NCBI RefSeq assembly: GCF_000025325.1 | Contig: NC_013743.1 | Coordinates: forward strand, 1,736,001-1,800,000 | Source: Haloterrigena turkmenica DSM 5511 | GTDB lineage: Archaea; Halobacteriota; Halobacteria; Halobacteriales; Natrialbaceae | Direction: 5' to 3' | Length of the DNA stretch: 64,000 bases | In this document: positions 50,856 through 60,031 of the stretch, piece by piece | Layout: the number at the start of each line of letters is the position of its first letter | How positions within the stretch are numbered: position 1 is the stretch's first letter | Made by a program: the position numbers and the translations under genes | The notes under the pieces: model-generated | Seen by the model: only the letters and a program-made list of their open reading frames with translations | What the model was told of the DNA's origin: nothing | The model's database searches: none

Positions 50856-53117
50856 ATGTCAGACGACGACTCTACGCCCATCGAACGAGACGAGGAGCAA
50901 CCGCAAGCGACCGACGGCGGCGAGACCGACGAGTCCCGCTCCGACGCCGAATCCGGTCAGGCCGGAACCAGCCGCGACGACGATAGCGACGAGAACAGCA
51001 AGCAAGAGCAACTCGACGAGGTCCGCGAGAATCCCGAGGGCGAACGGCTGACCAGCGACCACGGGGTCAAGATCAGCGACACGGACAACTCCCTGAAGGC
51101 CGGCGAGCGCGGGCCGACGATCATGGAGGACTTCCACTTCCGGGAGAAGATGACCCAGTTCGACCACGAGTCGATCCCGGAACGGGTCGTCCACGCCCGC
51201 GGCAGCGGCGCCCACGGCTACTTCCAGCCCTACGAGGACCCCGACCTCGGCGACGAGTTCGACGACATCGAGGAGCTAACGAAAGCGAAGGTGTTGACCG
51301 ACCCCGATCAGAAGACGCCCGTTTTCACCCGGTTCTCGACGGTCGTCGGCTCGAGAGGGTCGCCCGACACGGTTCGGGACGTCCGCGGGTTCGCGACCAA
51401 GTTCTACACCGAGGAGGGGAACTGGGATCTCGTCGGGAACAACATTCCGGTCTTCTTCATCCAGGACGCGATGGAGTTCCCCGATCTGGTCCACGCGATC
51501 AAGCCCGAGCCCGACGACGGGGTTCCTCAGGCCTCAGCGGCCCACGATACCTTCTGGGACTTCGCCTCCCTCAAGCCCGAGGTCACCCACATGATTATGT
51601 GGGTGCTGTCGGGACGAGCCCTGCCCCGCGCCTACCGCATGATGCAGGGCTTCGGCGTCCACACGTTCCGGCTGGTCAACGACGAGGGCGACGCGCGGTT
51701 CGTCAAGTTCCACTGGACGCCGGCACTCGACACCAGCCAACTCGTCTGGGACGAGACCCAGAAGATCGCCGGCAAGAACCCCGACTTCAACCGAATGGAC
51801 CTCTACGACGTCATCGAGGCGGGCCACGAACTCGAGTGGGAGCTGGGCGTCCAGATCTTCGACGAGGAGGACGCCGCCGAGTTCGACTTCGACGTCCTCG
51901 ACCCGACCAAGATCGTCCCCGAGAGCGAGGTTCCGGTGCGTCCGATCGGGAAGATGGTCCTCAACGAGACGCCGGGCAACTTCTTCGCGGAGGTCGAACA
52001 GGTCGCGTTCCACCCGGGGAACGTCGTGCCCGGAATCGACTTCTCGAACGATCCGCTCCTGCAGGGGCGGCTCTTCTCCTACCAGGACACCCAGCTCAAC
52101 CGCTTCGGCAGCGCCAACTGGGACGAGATCCCGATCAACCGACCCGTCACCGAGCGACACAACAACCAGCGGGCCGGCTTCATGCGCCAGGAGATCAACG
52201 AGGGGAAGGCCTCCTACAAGCCCAACTCGATCGGCGACGACGATCCTCAGGAGGTCCCCGAAGGTGAGGGCGGGTACGAACACCACGCCGAGAAGATCAA
52301 CGGGAAGAAGATCCGCAACCGCTCGGAGAGTTTCCAGACCCACTTCGACCAGGCGCGGCTGTTCTGGAACAGCATGACCGAGCCCGAGAAGGAGAACATC
52401 ATCGACGCCGCCCACTTCGAACTCGGGAAGGTCGACCGGGTGGAGATCCGCGAGCGGATGGTCTACGACCTGTTCAACAACGTCGACCACGAGTTCGCCG
52501 AGCGGGTCGCGGAGGGTATCGGCGTCGAGCCCCCCGAAGAGCCCGGCGACGAGATGCCGACGCACGACCGCGAGGACTCGCGCCTGAGCATCGAGGAACG
52601 CCGCGACGCCGACTCCATCGAAACCAGAAAAGTCGCCGTTCTCGTCGACGACGGCTACGACGGCGAAGCCCTCGAGACCGTCAAATCGACGCTGGAAGAC
52701 GAGGGCGCCCGCGTGAAGATCGTCTCGAAGATCCTTGGCGACAAGACGTCCGAGAACGGCGACATGGTCGAGGCCGACGAGAGCCACGTGACCACCGAAT
52801 CGGTGCTGTTCGACGCCCTCTTCGTCCCCGGCGGCGAGGACAGCGTGGACGCGCTCGTCGAGCAGGGCGACGCCAAGCACTTCGTCGCGGAGACGTTCAA
52901 ACACAAGAAGCCGATCGCCGCCGCCGGCGCGGGGACGGAACTCCTCGAGGCGGTCGAACTACCGGACGTGGAGATCGCCGACGACGGCGAAACGATCACT
53001 TCGGACGGAGTAGTGACGGGACAGGGAGACGACCTCGAGGAGTTCGCCGAGGCGTTCGTCGACGCAATCGCCGAACACCGTCACTGGGAGCGCAGTCCGA
53101 AAGAAGTGCCCGCGTAA
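50856..53117 (+). CDS. katE: Large-subunit (HPII-type) catalase
   Basis: A 753-residue monofunctional heme catalase with a C-terminal flavodoxin/DJ-1-like domain. An acidic disordered leader of about 65 residues precedes the core. DNSLKAGERGPTIMEDFHF, the catalytic His H113 in ERVVHARGSGAHG, the distal Asn in GNNIPVFFIQDAMEFPDLVHA (split across FFIQDAMEF), and the proximal heme Tyr in LFSYQDTQLNRFG are present. The C-terminal domain from about 590 begins KVAVLVDDGYDGEALETV and includes ALFVPGGEDSVDALVEQG, as in clade 2 catalases. It detoxifies hydrogen peroxide. Length is normal for the type. Confidence 0.95.
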   Translation: MSDDDSTPIERDEEQPQATDGGETDESRSDAESGQAGTSRDDDSDENSKQEQLDEVRENPEGERLTSDHGVKISDTDNSLKAGERGPTIMEDFHFREKMTQFDHESIPERVVHARGSGAHGYFQPYEDPDLGDEFDDIEELTKAKVLTDPDQKTPVFTRFSTVVGSRGSPDTVRDVRGFATKFYTEEGNWDLVGNNIPVFFIQDAMEFPDLVHAIKPEPDDGVPQASAAHDTFWDFASLKPEVTHMIMWVLSGRALPRAYRMMQGFGVHTFRLVNDEGDARFVKFHWTPALDTSQLVWDETQKIAGKNPDFNRMDLYDVIEAGHELEWELGVQIFDEEDAAEFDFDVLDPTKIVPESEVPVRPIGKMVLNETPGNFFAEVEQVAFHPGNVVPGIDFSNDPLLQGRLFSYQDTQLNRFGSANWDEIPINRPVTERHNNQRAGFMRQEINEGKASYKPNSIGDDDPQEVPEGEGGYEHHAEKINGKKIRNRSESFQTHFDQARLFWNSMTEPEKENIIDAAHFELGKVDRVEIRERMVYDLFNNVDHEFAERVAEGIGVEPPEEPGDEMPTHDREDSRLSIEERRDADSIETRKVAVLVDDGYDGEALETVKSTLEDEGARVKIVSKILGDKTSENGDMVEADESHVTTESVLFDALFVPGGEDSVDALVEQGDAKHFVAETFKHKKPIAAAGAGTELLEAVELPDVEIADDGETITSDGVVTGQGDDLEEFAEAFVDAIAEHRHWERSPKEVPA

Positions 53118-53151
53118 CCGTCCGCTTCGGCGAACTATCGGAGCGAGCGGC

Positions 53152-54423
53152 TCACTCGCGGGCTTCGGCCCGTTTCTCGAGCCAGCGGACCGCCGGCGTC
53201 GCGGTGATCCCGTGGACGACGATGGAGATGAGAACGACGGCGCCGACGACCGCCCACAGGCGGTCGGCGTCGGGGAACGCGGCCTGATTGAGGCCGTAGG
53301 CGAGGTAGTAGAACGAGCCGATCCCGCGGACGCCGAAGGCGGCGATCGTCGCCCGCTCGGCGATATCGCGTTCGAAGCCGAGGAATCCGACGATGCCGGC
53401 CAGCGGCCGGACGAGGAAGACGATCGCGACCGCCGCGGCGATCCCCTCGAGCGTCAGCGGTTCCAGGAGGCCGCCGACGATCGCGCCGCCGAAGAAGAGC
53501 ATGATCAGCCCCATCATCACCTGTTCGGCGAACTCGCTGATCTCGTGGAGCGAGCGGTTGTAGTCGTGGGTGCGCTCGTAGTGGCGGACAATCAGGGCCG
53601 CGACGAAGACCGCGATGAAGCCGTAGCCGCCGACGAGTTCGGTCGCCCCGTAGACCAGCAGGGTTCCGGCGATCGCCTCGAGACCCTGTACCGACTCCGC
53701 GACGGGGGTGTCGGGCTCCGTCGCGAAGACGAGCCGCGCGGTCAGGTAGCCGAGGACGACGCCGGCGATTACGCCGACGACGATCTTGTAGCCGACGTCG
53801 ATCAGGAGCCACTCACCGAGCCAGTTGCCGGGCGCGAGGCCGACGAGCGCGAACGCGATCGCCAGGTTCGTAAACGGGAAGGCCAGCCCGTCGTTCAGTC
53901 CGGCCTCGGAGGTGAGCGCGAATCGAACCTCGTCTTCCATCCCGGCCGTCTCTTCGGCCTCCTCGGCCTCGCTGCCCATCCCCGGACCGCCGACCTGCAC
54001 CTCCGACGCCAACACCGGGTCAGTGGGGGCGAGACACGCGCCGAGCAGGACGGCCGTCGGCACGACGAGACCGAGCCACCAGCCCAGCAGCGCCGCGCCG
54101 GCGATCGATAACGGCATCGTGATCGCGAGCAGCCGCCACGTCGACGCCCACGCGCGCAGTCCGGGGACCCGATCGATCTTCAGCCCGACGCCCATCAGGG
54201 CGACGATGACGCCCAGTTCCGCGAGGTGTTCCGTCGTCGTCCCCTGCTCTAGGGGATCCGGCGGGGGGAGTCCGATCGGCAGCCCGAAGGCGAGCATCCC
54301 GAAGCCGACGAAGAAGATCGGCATCGAGATCGCCCGATCGGAGACGAACCGGGGGAGGACGGCGATACCGAACAGCGCGATCCCGAAGACGACGAGGCCG
54401 ACGTTGTACAGCTCGAGTGCCAT
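53152..54423 (-). CDS. CPA1-type sodium/proton antiporter
   Basis: A 423-residue protein with 12-13 membrane helices. The transport motif of the family is visible as ACLAPTDPVLASEVQVGG (TDP near residue 152) and SEAGLNDGLAFPFTNLAIA (ND near 195), the two unwound helices of the Na+/H+ exchanger fold. GFGMLAFGLPIGLPPPDPLE opens the first bundle. It probably exchanges Na+ for H+ in a high-salt organism. The stop lies about 34 bp from the convergent catalase stop. Confidence 0.88.
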   Translation of the reverse strand: MALELYNVGLVVFGIALFGIAVLPRFVSDRAISMPIFFVGFGMLAFGLPIGLPPPDPLEQGTTTEHLAELGVIVALMGVGLKIDRVPGLRAWASTWRLLAITMPLSIAGAALLGWWLGLVVPTAVLLGACLAPTDPVLASEVQVGGPGMGSEAEEAEETAGMEDEVRFALTSEAGLNDGLAFPFTNLAIAFALVGLAPGNWLGEWLLIDVGYKIVVGVIAGVVLGYLTARLVFATEPDTPVAESVQGLEAIAGTLLVYGATELVGGYGFIAVFVAALIVRHYERTHDYNRSLHEISEFAEQVMMGLIMLFFGGAIVGGLLEPLTLEGIAAAVAIVFLVRPLAGIVGFLGFERDIAERATIAAFGVRGIGSFYYLAYGLNQAAFPDADRLWAVVGAVVLISIVVHGITATPAVRWLEKRAEARE

Positions 54424-54523
54424 CTGGGACAGTCGTGGGCGCGTCTACGGCAAATCGGTCCTTTAGCCCGATGCCGGCGTTTGCCGAACGAATTCCTTTG
54501 CCCTGAGACAACGAAGGACGCGT

Positions 54524-55123
54524 ATGAAGCGGTCAGCGTCGGAGTCAGCGGATCAGACGAGCCGGCGACGGCTGTTGCAGACGAGTGCGGTCGCCGCGAC
54601 CGTCGGCCTCGCCGGCTGTATCGAGGAGATGGGAACCGAGTTCCCGCAGAACACGGAGTGGCCGGTGTCGGAACGAGTACCCGATCTCCCCGTCCGCGAG
54701 CGGATCGAGATCGTCGAGGAGCGAATTCACGAACTCGCGGAGGAGGACATCGCCGGCCCCGACGAACTCGTCTCGGCGCTCGAGGAGTACGATCTGACGG
54801 TCGAATCGATCGAGCGCGATCGGGACGTGCTGGCGCTCGAGTACGTCAACACGGATCGCGACGACGAGGGGGACCTCCACGACGTCGGGCTGCTCGCGGG
54901 CGGCTACGCGGCGCTGATCGACGGGGGGTTCGAGGCCGCCGCGTTGGGAGCGACGATCCTCGACGACGCGCCGGCGTCGTACGGCTCGGCGACGGTCGAG
55001 ACGCCGTGGGCCGTCGAGTACAACCACGGCGAACTGACGGCCGCCGAGTACGGCGAACACGTCGCGGGCACGATCGAATCGCAGCGGTACGAGCCGGAAG
55101 TCGGGGTCGACCCCGAGAAGTAG
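54524..55123 (+). CDS. Tat-exported lipoprotein, unknown function
   Basis: A 199-residue protein. TSRRRLLQTSAVAATVGLAG carries the twin-arginine motif, and the lipobox Cys is C32. The mature part is acidic with an alpha/beta layout: RERIEIVEERIHELAEEDI is helical, and YVNTDRDDEGDLHDVGLLAGGYAAL leads into a Gly-rich turn. YGSATVETPWAVEYNHGELT follows. It may be a small surface-anchored fold repeated in haloarchaea. No family is named. It is convergent with the heme-oxidase-like gene, with a 39-bp gap. Confidence 0.78.
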   Translation: MKRSASESADQTSRRRLLQTSAVAATVGLAGCIEEMGTEFPQNTEWPVSERVPDLPVRERIEIVEERIHELAEEDIAGPDELVSALEEYDLTVESIERDRDVLALEYVNTDRDDEGDLHDVGLLAGGYAALIDGGFEAAALGATILDDAPASYGSATVETPWAVEYNHGELTAAEYGEHVAGTIESQRYEPEVGVDPEK

Positions 55124-55162
55124 GACCCGTCCAGTGTCGCCGCGGTCCGAGCCCGGGAACGG

Positions 55163-56545
55163 TCACCGCTCCGGCGCGGGATCGACGTCGAGTTCGGGGT
55201 CGCCGCCGGTTCCGGCGCCAGCCGTCGACTCGCGGACCCCTGTCAGGACGCCCGCGAGCCCGTTCGGCCCGTGGCGGTGAATCGTTAGAAGCACGTTCGC
55301 CACGAACAGGCAGAGCCCGAGCGCCGCGAGCGCGGTCCCGGCGGTCGCGACCGCCTCGGGGAGATCGAACAGCGGAGCGGCGGCGATCCCGAGGAAACCG
55401 ACCGCGGTCAGCCCGAAGTCCGCGCGCTCGAGACGGTCGTCGTAGAGGTCGTCGATCATCGGCACCTGCTCGAAGCCAAGCCGGTCGCTGTAGCGCTCGT
55501 GCCAGATGATGAAGGGGACGATGTGGTACAGCGAGCCGACGACGACGAAGGCGAAGACGCCGACGACCAGCACGGCGCCGCCGTCGGGGTGGCCGAACAG
55601 CGTGCCGTACTCGAGCGGCTCGAGCCACCACGCCGGCGCGGTCAGCGCCAGCCAGGCCCACAGCGACGCGACGACGACCCAGTAGCGGTCGATCATCGGC
55701 GAGCGGTCGACCGTTTCCCCCAGAAGCTGGCGGGCGACGACGACGGTGAACGCCGCGAGGCCGACGAGAACGGCAACCGCGCCGACGCGAGCGAGCGGAA
55801 GCGACTCGAGGCCGCGCCCGACGGCCAAGACGACCACGCCGACCGGGAAGGTCAGCTGCTCGAGGCCGAGCAGTCGCTCGTCGACCGCGGTTCGGTCGGT
55901 CTGGGTGAACATCGTCGCGAGCTGGGCGAGGGCGCCGACGATCGTCGCCGTGATGGCGCCGAGCAGCGCTAGCGTTGCGTGGACGAGCAGGACGTCGCCC
56001 CGCGTCAGCGCGGTCGCGTCGAAGACCGGCGTCGTGAAGTCGACGGCCAGCAGGAAGCCCAGCGGAACGACGAGCGCGAAGGCTCCGAGCGCGACCGCGA
56101 AGTGGCGTTCCGTGAAATCGAGCGGGCGGGCCCGCCACAGCGTCCGACCGACGTTGTAGACGAACGTCCAGATCCCCAGCAGGAGCGCCGCGCCGGCGAC
56201 GGGGAGGACGGAGAGCGCGCCGGCCAGCAGCGCCGCGCCGAATCCGATCAGTCCGGCGGCGACGAGGACGAGTTGGACGACCGCGAGCCGCCTCGAGTAC
56301 AGCGACACGCCGGACCAGACGGGGACGAACTGGGTCATCGCGCCCATGATGGTGATCGCGATCCAGCCGATCAGGAGGACGTGGACGTGCGCGAGGCTCG
56401 CGAGTCCCGGCAACGTCGTGACCGCCATCGCGATCGCCGCGCCGATTCCGACGACGAGGAAGGCGAGTCCGAGGACGAAGTGCCCGAGAGGGATCGCCAT
56501 CGGGGGCTGCTGATCGGTGCGGAGACCGCCAGGAATTCGGTTCAT
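55163..56545 (-). CDS. Heme-copper-oxidase subunit I-like (NnrS/NorB-like) membrane protein
   Basis: A 460-residue protein with about 12 membrane helices, read from the ATG at 56545. The pattern HVHVLLIGWIAITIMGAM (H53, H55) followed by a second His-bearing helix (VLLVHATLALLG) and YHIVPFIIWHERY resembles heme-ligand helices of cytochrome oxidase/NO reductase subunit I-like and NnrS proteins. Classical copper-site His-His pairs are not obvious. It is divergent from the MoaD-like gene with an 88-bp gap. Placement beside two heme-synthesis-type radical SAM genes suggests a heme protein or heme-handling function. Exact activity is unknown. Confidence 0.78.
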   Translation of the reverse strand: MNRIPGGLRTDQQPPMAIPLGHFVLGLAFLVVGIGAAIAMAVTTLPGLASLAHVHVLLIGWIAITIMGAMTQFVPVWSGVSLYSRRLAVVQLVLVAAGLIGFGAALLAGALSVLPVAGAALLLGIWTFVYNVGRTLWRARPLDFTERHFAVALGAFALVVPLGFLLAVDFTTPVFDATALTRGDVLLVHATLALLGAITATIVGALAQLATMFTQTDRTAVDERLLGLEQLTFPVGVVVLAVGRGLESLPLARVGAVAVLVGLAAFTVVVARQLLGETVDRSPMIDRYWVVVASLWAWLALTAPAWWLEPLEYGTLFGHPDGGAVLVVGVFAFVVVGSLYHIVPFIIWHERYSDRLGFEQVPMIDDLYDDRLERADFGLTAVGFLGIAAAPLFDLPEAVATAGTALAALGLCLFVANVLLTIHRHGPNGLAGVLTGVRESTAGAGTGGDPELDVDPAPER

Positions 56546-56633
56546 ATCCGTCGGTAGGCGCTCCACCGCCGTCCCGTTGGACCCGAACATGTTCGCAGCA
56601 GAAGGGTTGCTCGTCGCGGCCGTACGATCGCGT

Positions 56634-57086
56634 ATGACCGCCGAAACAACCGAGGCGACCGAGACGGCCACAGGCGAGGCTCGAGAGCGACGAACAGCGC
56701 AGGGAGAGTCGACTGGGACGACGCCGCAGACGACCGTCACCGTCCGCTGTACCGGCCACGTCCGCGACGCCGTCGGCGCCCACGAACTCGAGTACACCTT
56801 CGAGGGGACGCGTCTCCGGGAGTTCCTCGAGGCCTTCTTCGACGACTACGACGTCGAGGAGCTGCTGATCGCGGAGACCGAAGCGGACGCGACCCACAGC
56901 GGCTGGGCGCCGGTTCCCGACGACCTGCCCGGCACGTGGCGCAAGAACCCAGAAGGCGAACAGACCCGGCCGTTCGCCCGCGTCTGCATCAACGGCCGGT
57001 TCAACGAACATTTCGAGGGATTCGAGACGGAACTCGAGGACGGGGACCGCGTCGCGCTGATCTATCCGTTCATGTTCTGCTGCTGA
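56634..57086 (+). CDS. MoaD/ThiS-like beta-grasp protein ending in Cys-Cys
   Basis: A 150-residue protein from the ATG at 56634; an ATG at 56589 would add 15 residues. An N-terminal Thr/Glu-rich leader of about 30 residues precedes TVTVRCTGHVRDAVGAHELE, the first beta-grasp strand, and the fold ends EDGDRVALIYPFMFCC. In MoaD, ThiS and SAMP proteins the same position reads a hydrophobic run and then GG, which is activated and thiolated. Here GG is replaced by CC, so E1-type adenylation at Gly is not possible. A Cys-based sulfur or metal role is conceivable. It lies in the heme/radical SAM cluster. Confidence 0.72.
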   Translation: MTAETTEATETATGEARERRTAQGESTGTTPQTTVTVRCTGHVRDAVGAHELEYTFEGTRLREFLEAFFDDYDVEELLIAETEADATHSGWAPVPDDLPGTWRKNPEGEQTRPFARVCINGRFNEHFEGFETELEDGDRVALIYPFMFCC

Positions 57087-57189
57087 ACGGGAACCGCGTC
57101 CGATCGCGCCAGAACCGACGACCGCCGTCGGTCGCGGACCGAACGAGTTCGTCTCAGCCCTTACGTCCGCTCGAGTCCGACGAACGCGT

Positions 57190-57498
57190 ATGCGCAACAG
57201 TAGTGCGGATCCCGACATCGAGCCCGTCACCCGCCGCGAACACGACGTCTCGTGGTCGGCGAACCTCGAGAAACCCCGCCACGCGGCCGACCGCGACCTC
57301 GTCGTCTCGCAGGCCGAAGACGCGGTCGAAGCGACCGCCGCGGGTACCCACGTCAACCTCGTCACGCACGGCGACCACGGCCGGCCCGAGAACTATCTCT
57401 GGGACGAACTCGAGGCCGCGTTCGAGGGGATCGACCTCGAGTACGTCGATCGCTGTGGCTGCGGCGGCCACGTGACGCGAGTGCACGTCAGCGAGTGA
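57190..57498 (+). CDS. CGCGG-motif protein, putative radical-SAM-modified peptide
   Basis: A 102-residue protein. An N-terminal segment (TRREHDVSWSANLEKPRHAA) and a small alpha/beta body with GTHVNLVTHGDHGRPENYLW precede the closing LEYVDRCGCGGHVTRVHVSE, in which CGCGG is residues 89-93. From recall, proteins with this motif are listed as a candidate radical SAM-modified RiPP family in haloarchaea. Two radical SAM/SPASM genes lie within 3.5 kb. A metal-binding protein is the main alternative. It is convergent with the sensor kinase, with 7 bp between stops. Confidence 0.72.
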   Translation: MRNSSADPDIEPVTRREHDVSWSANLEKPRHAADRDLVVSQAEDAVEATAAGTHVNLVTHGDHGRPENYLWDELEAAFEGIDLEYVDRCGCGGHVTRVHVSE

Positions 57499-57505
57499 AT
57501 CGTGG

Positions 57506-58756
57506 TCACGTCGACGGCGTCCGAGCGGATCGGCCGTCGGTACTCGGTTTCTCGGTCCGCGACCGCGGAATCGCGACGGAAAACGTCGAGCCCTCGCCGG
57601 GTTCGGAGTCGACGCGAATCTCACCGCCGTGACGCTCGACGATGCGTTTGCAAACCGCCAGTCCGATCCCTGAGCCGACGCTTTCCTCGACCGAGTGGAG
57701 CCGCTGGAAGAGCGCGAAGATCCGGTCGGTGTCCGCGGGATCGATTCCGATCCCCTCGTCGCGGACCGAAATCACCCACTCGGAGTCGATCTCCGCCGCC
57801 GACACGGCCACGCGTGGCGGGTCGTCGCCGCTGTACTCGAGGGCGTTCGACAGCAGGTTCTGGAACACCTGCCGCAGTTGGCCGGCGTCGCCGGTCACCG
57901 TCGGGAGCGGGTCGCGAGCGATCGCGGCGTCGGTCTCCTCGATCCGAAGCTGGAGATCGGTGAGCACGTCGTCGAGGACCGCCTCGAGATCGACGGGTTC
58001 GAACGGATCGCCCTGCGTCTCGACCCGCGAGTACTCGAGTAAGCCGTCGATCATCGCGCGCATGCGGTCGGCGCCGTCGACCGCGAACTCGATGAACTCC
58101 CGGCCGTCCTCGTCTAACTCGTCCGCGTACCGGCGCTCGATCAACTGGAGGTAGCTCGAGACCATCCGCAGGGGCTCTTGCAGGTCGTGGCTGGCCGCGT
58201 AGGCGAACTCCTCGAGGCGTTCGTTCGAGGCCTCGAGCAGAGCGTTGGCGCGCTCGAGCTGCGCCTTGGTCGCCTCCAGTTCGTCGTTGCGCCGCTCGAC
58301 GGCGTGTTTCTCCTGCAGTTCCTCGTTCTGTCGCTCGAGCGTTCGGGAGTGGGTGATCGCGCGGGCCTCGTGGACGCCGACGGCCAGCCCGACGATCGAC
58401 CCGGTCGCGACCGACGCCGTCTGCGTGCTAACGGTGAACGTCACGTCGACGTCGGGATCGGCCGCGCGCAGTGCGATCAGGCCGACCATCACCGCGATTC
58501 CGCCGACGATCCACGCGGCGATCCGCGGATGGAGGTCGGCGTCGATATCGGTCCCCGGGAGCCAGACGCCGACGGACAGCAGTACCAGCCCCGGGGCGCT
58601 GATCAGGAAGACGTCGAGCACTGTCTCGAGGACGGTCCCGCCGTCGGCGAGCGTCGCGGCCGCGGTGGCGAGCGCGACGACAACGAGGACGAGCCCGGCT
58701 ACGGTGATTACGCGGTGCCAACGGACCATCGTCGACGGTAGGAGACCCGACAGCAT
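57506..58756 (-). CDS. Membrane sensor histidine kinase
   Basis: A 416-residue protein from the ATG at 58756; a second ATG at 58729 removes nine residues. Four hydrophobic segments lie between about 15 and 130, and a coiled coil at about 138-180 follows. The HisKA site is FAYAASHDLQEPLRMV (H190). The ATPase region has NLLSNALEYSGDDPP (N box), VRDEGIGID (G1) and GSGIGLAVCKRIVERHGG (G2). No response regulator is adjacent. The gene follows ahbC on the same strand after 57 bp and may be co-transcribed, linking heme or redox status to signalling. Confidence 0.9.
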   Translation of the reverse strand: MLSGLLPSTMVRWHRVITVAGLVLVVVALATAAATLADGGTVLETVLDVFLISAPGLVLLSVGVWLPGTDIDADLHPRIAAWIVGGIAVMVGLIALRAADPDVDVTFTVSTQTASVATGSIVGLAVGVHEARAITHSRTLERQNEELQEKHAVERRNDELEATKAQLERANALLEASNERLEEFAYAASHDLQEPLRMVSSYLQLIERRYADELDEDGREFIEFAVDGADRMRAMIDGLLEYSRVETQGDPFEPVDLEAVLDDVLTDLQLRIEETDAAIARDPLPTVTGDAGQLRQVFQNLLSNALEYSGDDPPRVAVSAAEIDSEWVISVRDEGIGIDPADTDRIFALFQRLHSVEESVGSGIGLAVCKRIVERHGGEIRVDSEPGEGSTFSVAIPRSRTEKPSTDGRSARTPST

Positions 58757-58813
58757 CAACGGTGTGGATAGCGGGGCTGAACGTCGCGAAACGGAGAGTA
58801 TTGCCGTCGGCGC

Positions 58814-60031
58814 TCAGTCGGCGGCGCCGCCCGCGACCGATCCCGGGTGCTCGCCGCGGATCTCCTCGTCCCGGAGGTAACACTGCGGGTCCGGCGCGAA
58901 CAGGTCCCCCGTCGTCGCGAGCGCGCGCAGCCGCGACGCGCCCCGACAGATCGACTTATATCGACAGTCCGCACACTTCCCGGTGAGCCGGTCTTCGCGC
59001 TCGCGCAGCGCCGACAGCAGCGGGTTCGACTCATCCTCCCAGATCTCGCCGAACGGCCGGTCGCGGACGTTGCCCAGGCTGTAGCCCTGCCAGAACTGCG
59101 TCGGATGGACGTTGCCCGCGTAGTCGACGTCGGCGATCCGCTCGCCAGTCGGATCGCCGCCGTTTCGCTCGAGGTAGTCGTAGACCGCTCGCGCCTTCGC
59201 CTCGCCGAACTCCTCGCGGGCGTACTCGACGAGGAAGGCGGCATCGGCGTAGTTGCCCACGAGCAGGGTCTCGATCTCCTCGCCGCGGTCGTGGTACTCG
59301 ATCGTGAGGTCGGCGACCTGCTCGATGGCCTCGCGTTTCTCCTGCGGGGAGAGGTCGACGTCGACGATTTCGGCGCCGCGGCCGCCGTAATCGAGGTGGT
59401 AGAAACAGAACCGGTCCAGCCCCTTCTCGACCAGCAGGTCCACCACCCCCTCCAGGTCCGGGGCGTTGGCCTCAGTGATCGTGTACCGCAGGCCCGTCTT
59501 GAGGCCGACGTCAAGACAGTTCTCGATGCCGCGGACGGCGGCCTCGAACGCGCCGTCCTTGCCGCGGAACTCGTCGTTGCGGTCGGGCAGGCCGTCGACG
59601 GAGATGCCGGCGTACTGCAGGCCCGCTTCGTTGAGCGCCTCGGCCTTCTCCCGCGTCAGCAGGGTCCCGTTCGAGGAGAGCACCGGGCGCAGGCCGAGAT
59701 CGGCGGCGTAGTCGACCAGTTCGGTCAGGTCGTCACGAACGAGCGGTTCGCCCCCCGAGAAGAGGATGACGGGCGCGCCGAAATCGGCCACCCCCTCGAG
59801 GAAGGTCTTCGCCTCGCGCGTCGAGAACTCGCTGGGGGCCGCCTTGAGATCGGCGCCGGCGTAGCAGTGCGAGCAGTAGAGGTTGCACCGCCGCGTGGCG
59901 TTCCAGACGACGACCGGCCGGCGCTGTTTCTCCTCGGTGATCTGGGGCTTCGAGGAGCCGTCGGCCGCGTCGTAGCGCAGTCCGTCCCCCTCGGCGTCGA
60001 GATCACAGAGGAGTTTACTGATCGAGATCAC
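58814..60031 (-). CDS. ahbC: Radical SAM/SPASM enzyme, AhbC-like (Fe-coproporphyrin III synthase)
   Basis: A 405-residue radical SAM protein. MISISKLLCDLDAEGDGLRY and RRPVVVWNATRRCNLYCSHCY (radical SAM cysteines C49, C53 and C56) match the opening of AhbC/NirJ proteins. ILFSGGEPLVRDDL is the GGE motif. NVHPTQFWQGYSLGNVRDRP and the SPASM region with C353, C356, C362 and C384 close it. AhbC removes acetate side chains from 12,18-didecarboxysiroheme in the siroheme-dependent heme pathway used by archaea. Its start overlaps the PaaB-like gene by four bases. AhbC versus a NirJ-like d1-heme enzyme cannot be settled from sequence alone. Confidence 0.85.
   Translation of the reverse strand: MISISKLLCDLDAEGDGLRYDAADGSSKPQITEEKQRRPVVVWNATRRCNLYCSHCYAGADLKAAPSEFSTREAKTFLEGVADFGAPVILFSGGEPLVRDDLTELVDYAADLGLRPVLSSNGTLLTREKAEALNEAGLQYAGISVDGLPDRNDEFRGKDGAFEAAVRGIENCLDVGLKTGLRYTITEANAPDLEGVVDLLVEKGLDRFCFYHLDYGGRGAEIVDVDLSPQEKREAIEQVADLTIEYHDRGEEIETLLVGNYADAAFLVEYAREEFGEAKARAVYDYLERNGGDPTGERIADVDYAGNVHPTQFWQGYSLGNVRDRPFGEIWEDESNPLLSALREREDRLTGKCADCRYKSICRGASRLRALATTGDLFAPDPQCYLRDEEIRGEHPGSVAGGAAD

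Noticed and set aside
54846..57365. 839-residue open frame on the minus strand
   Set aside because: It is antisense to several well-supported genes, its translation is Arg/Pro/Ser-rich instead of acidic, and it has no motif. It overlaps the 460-residue heme-oxidase-like gene in another frame.
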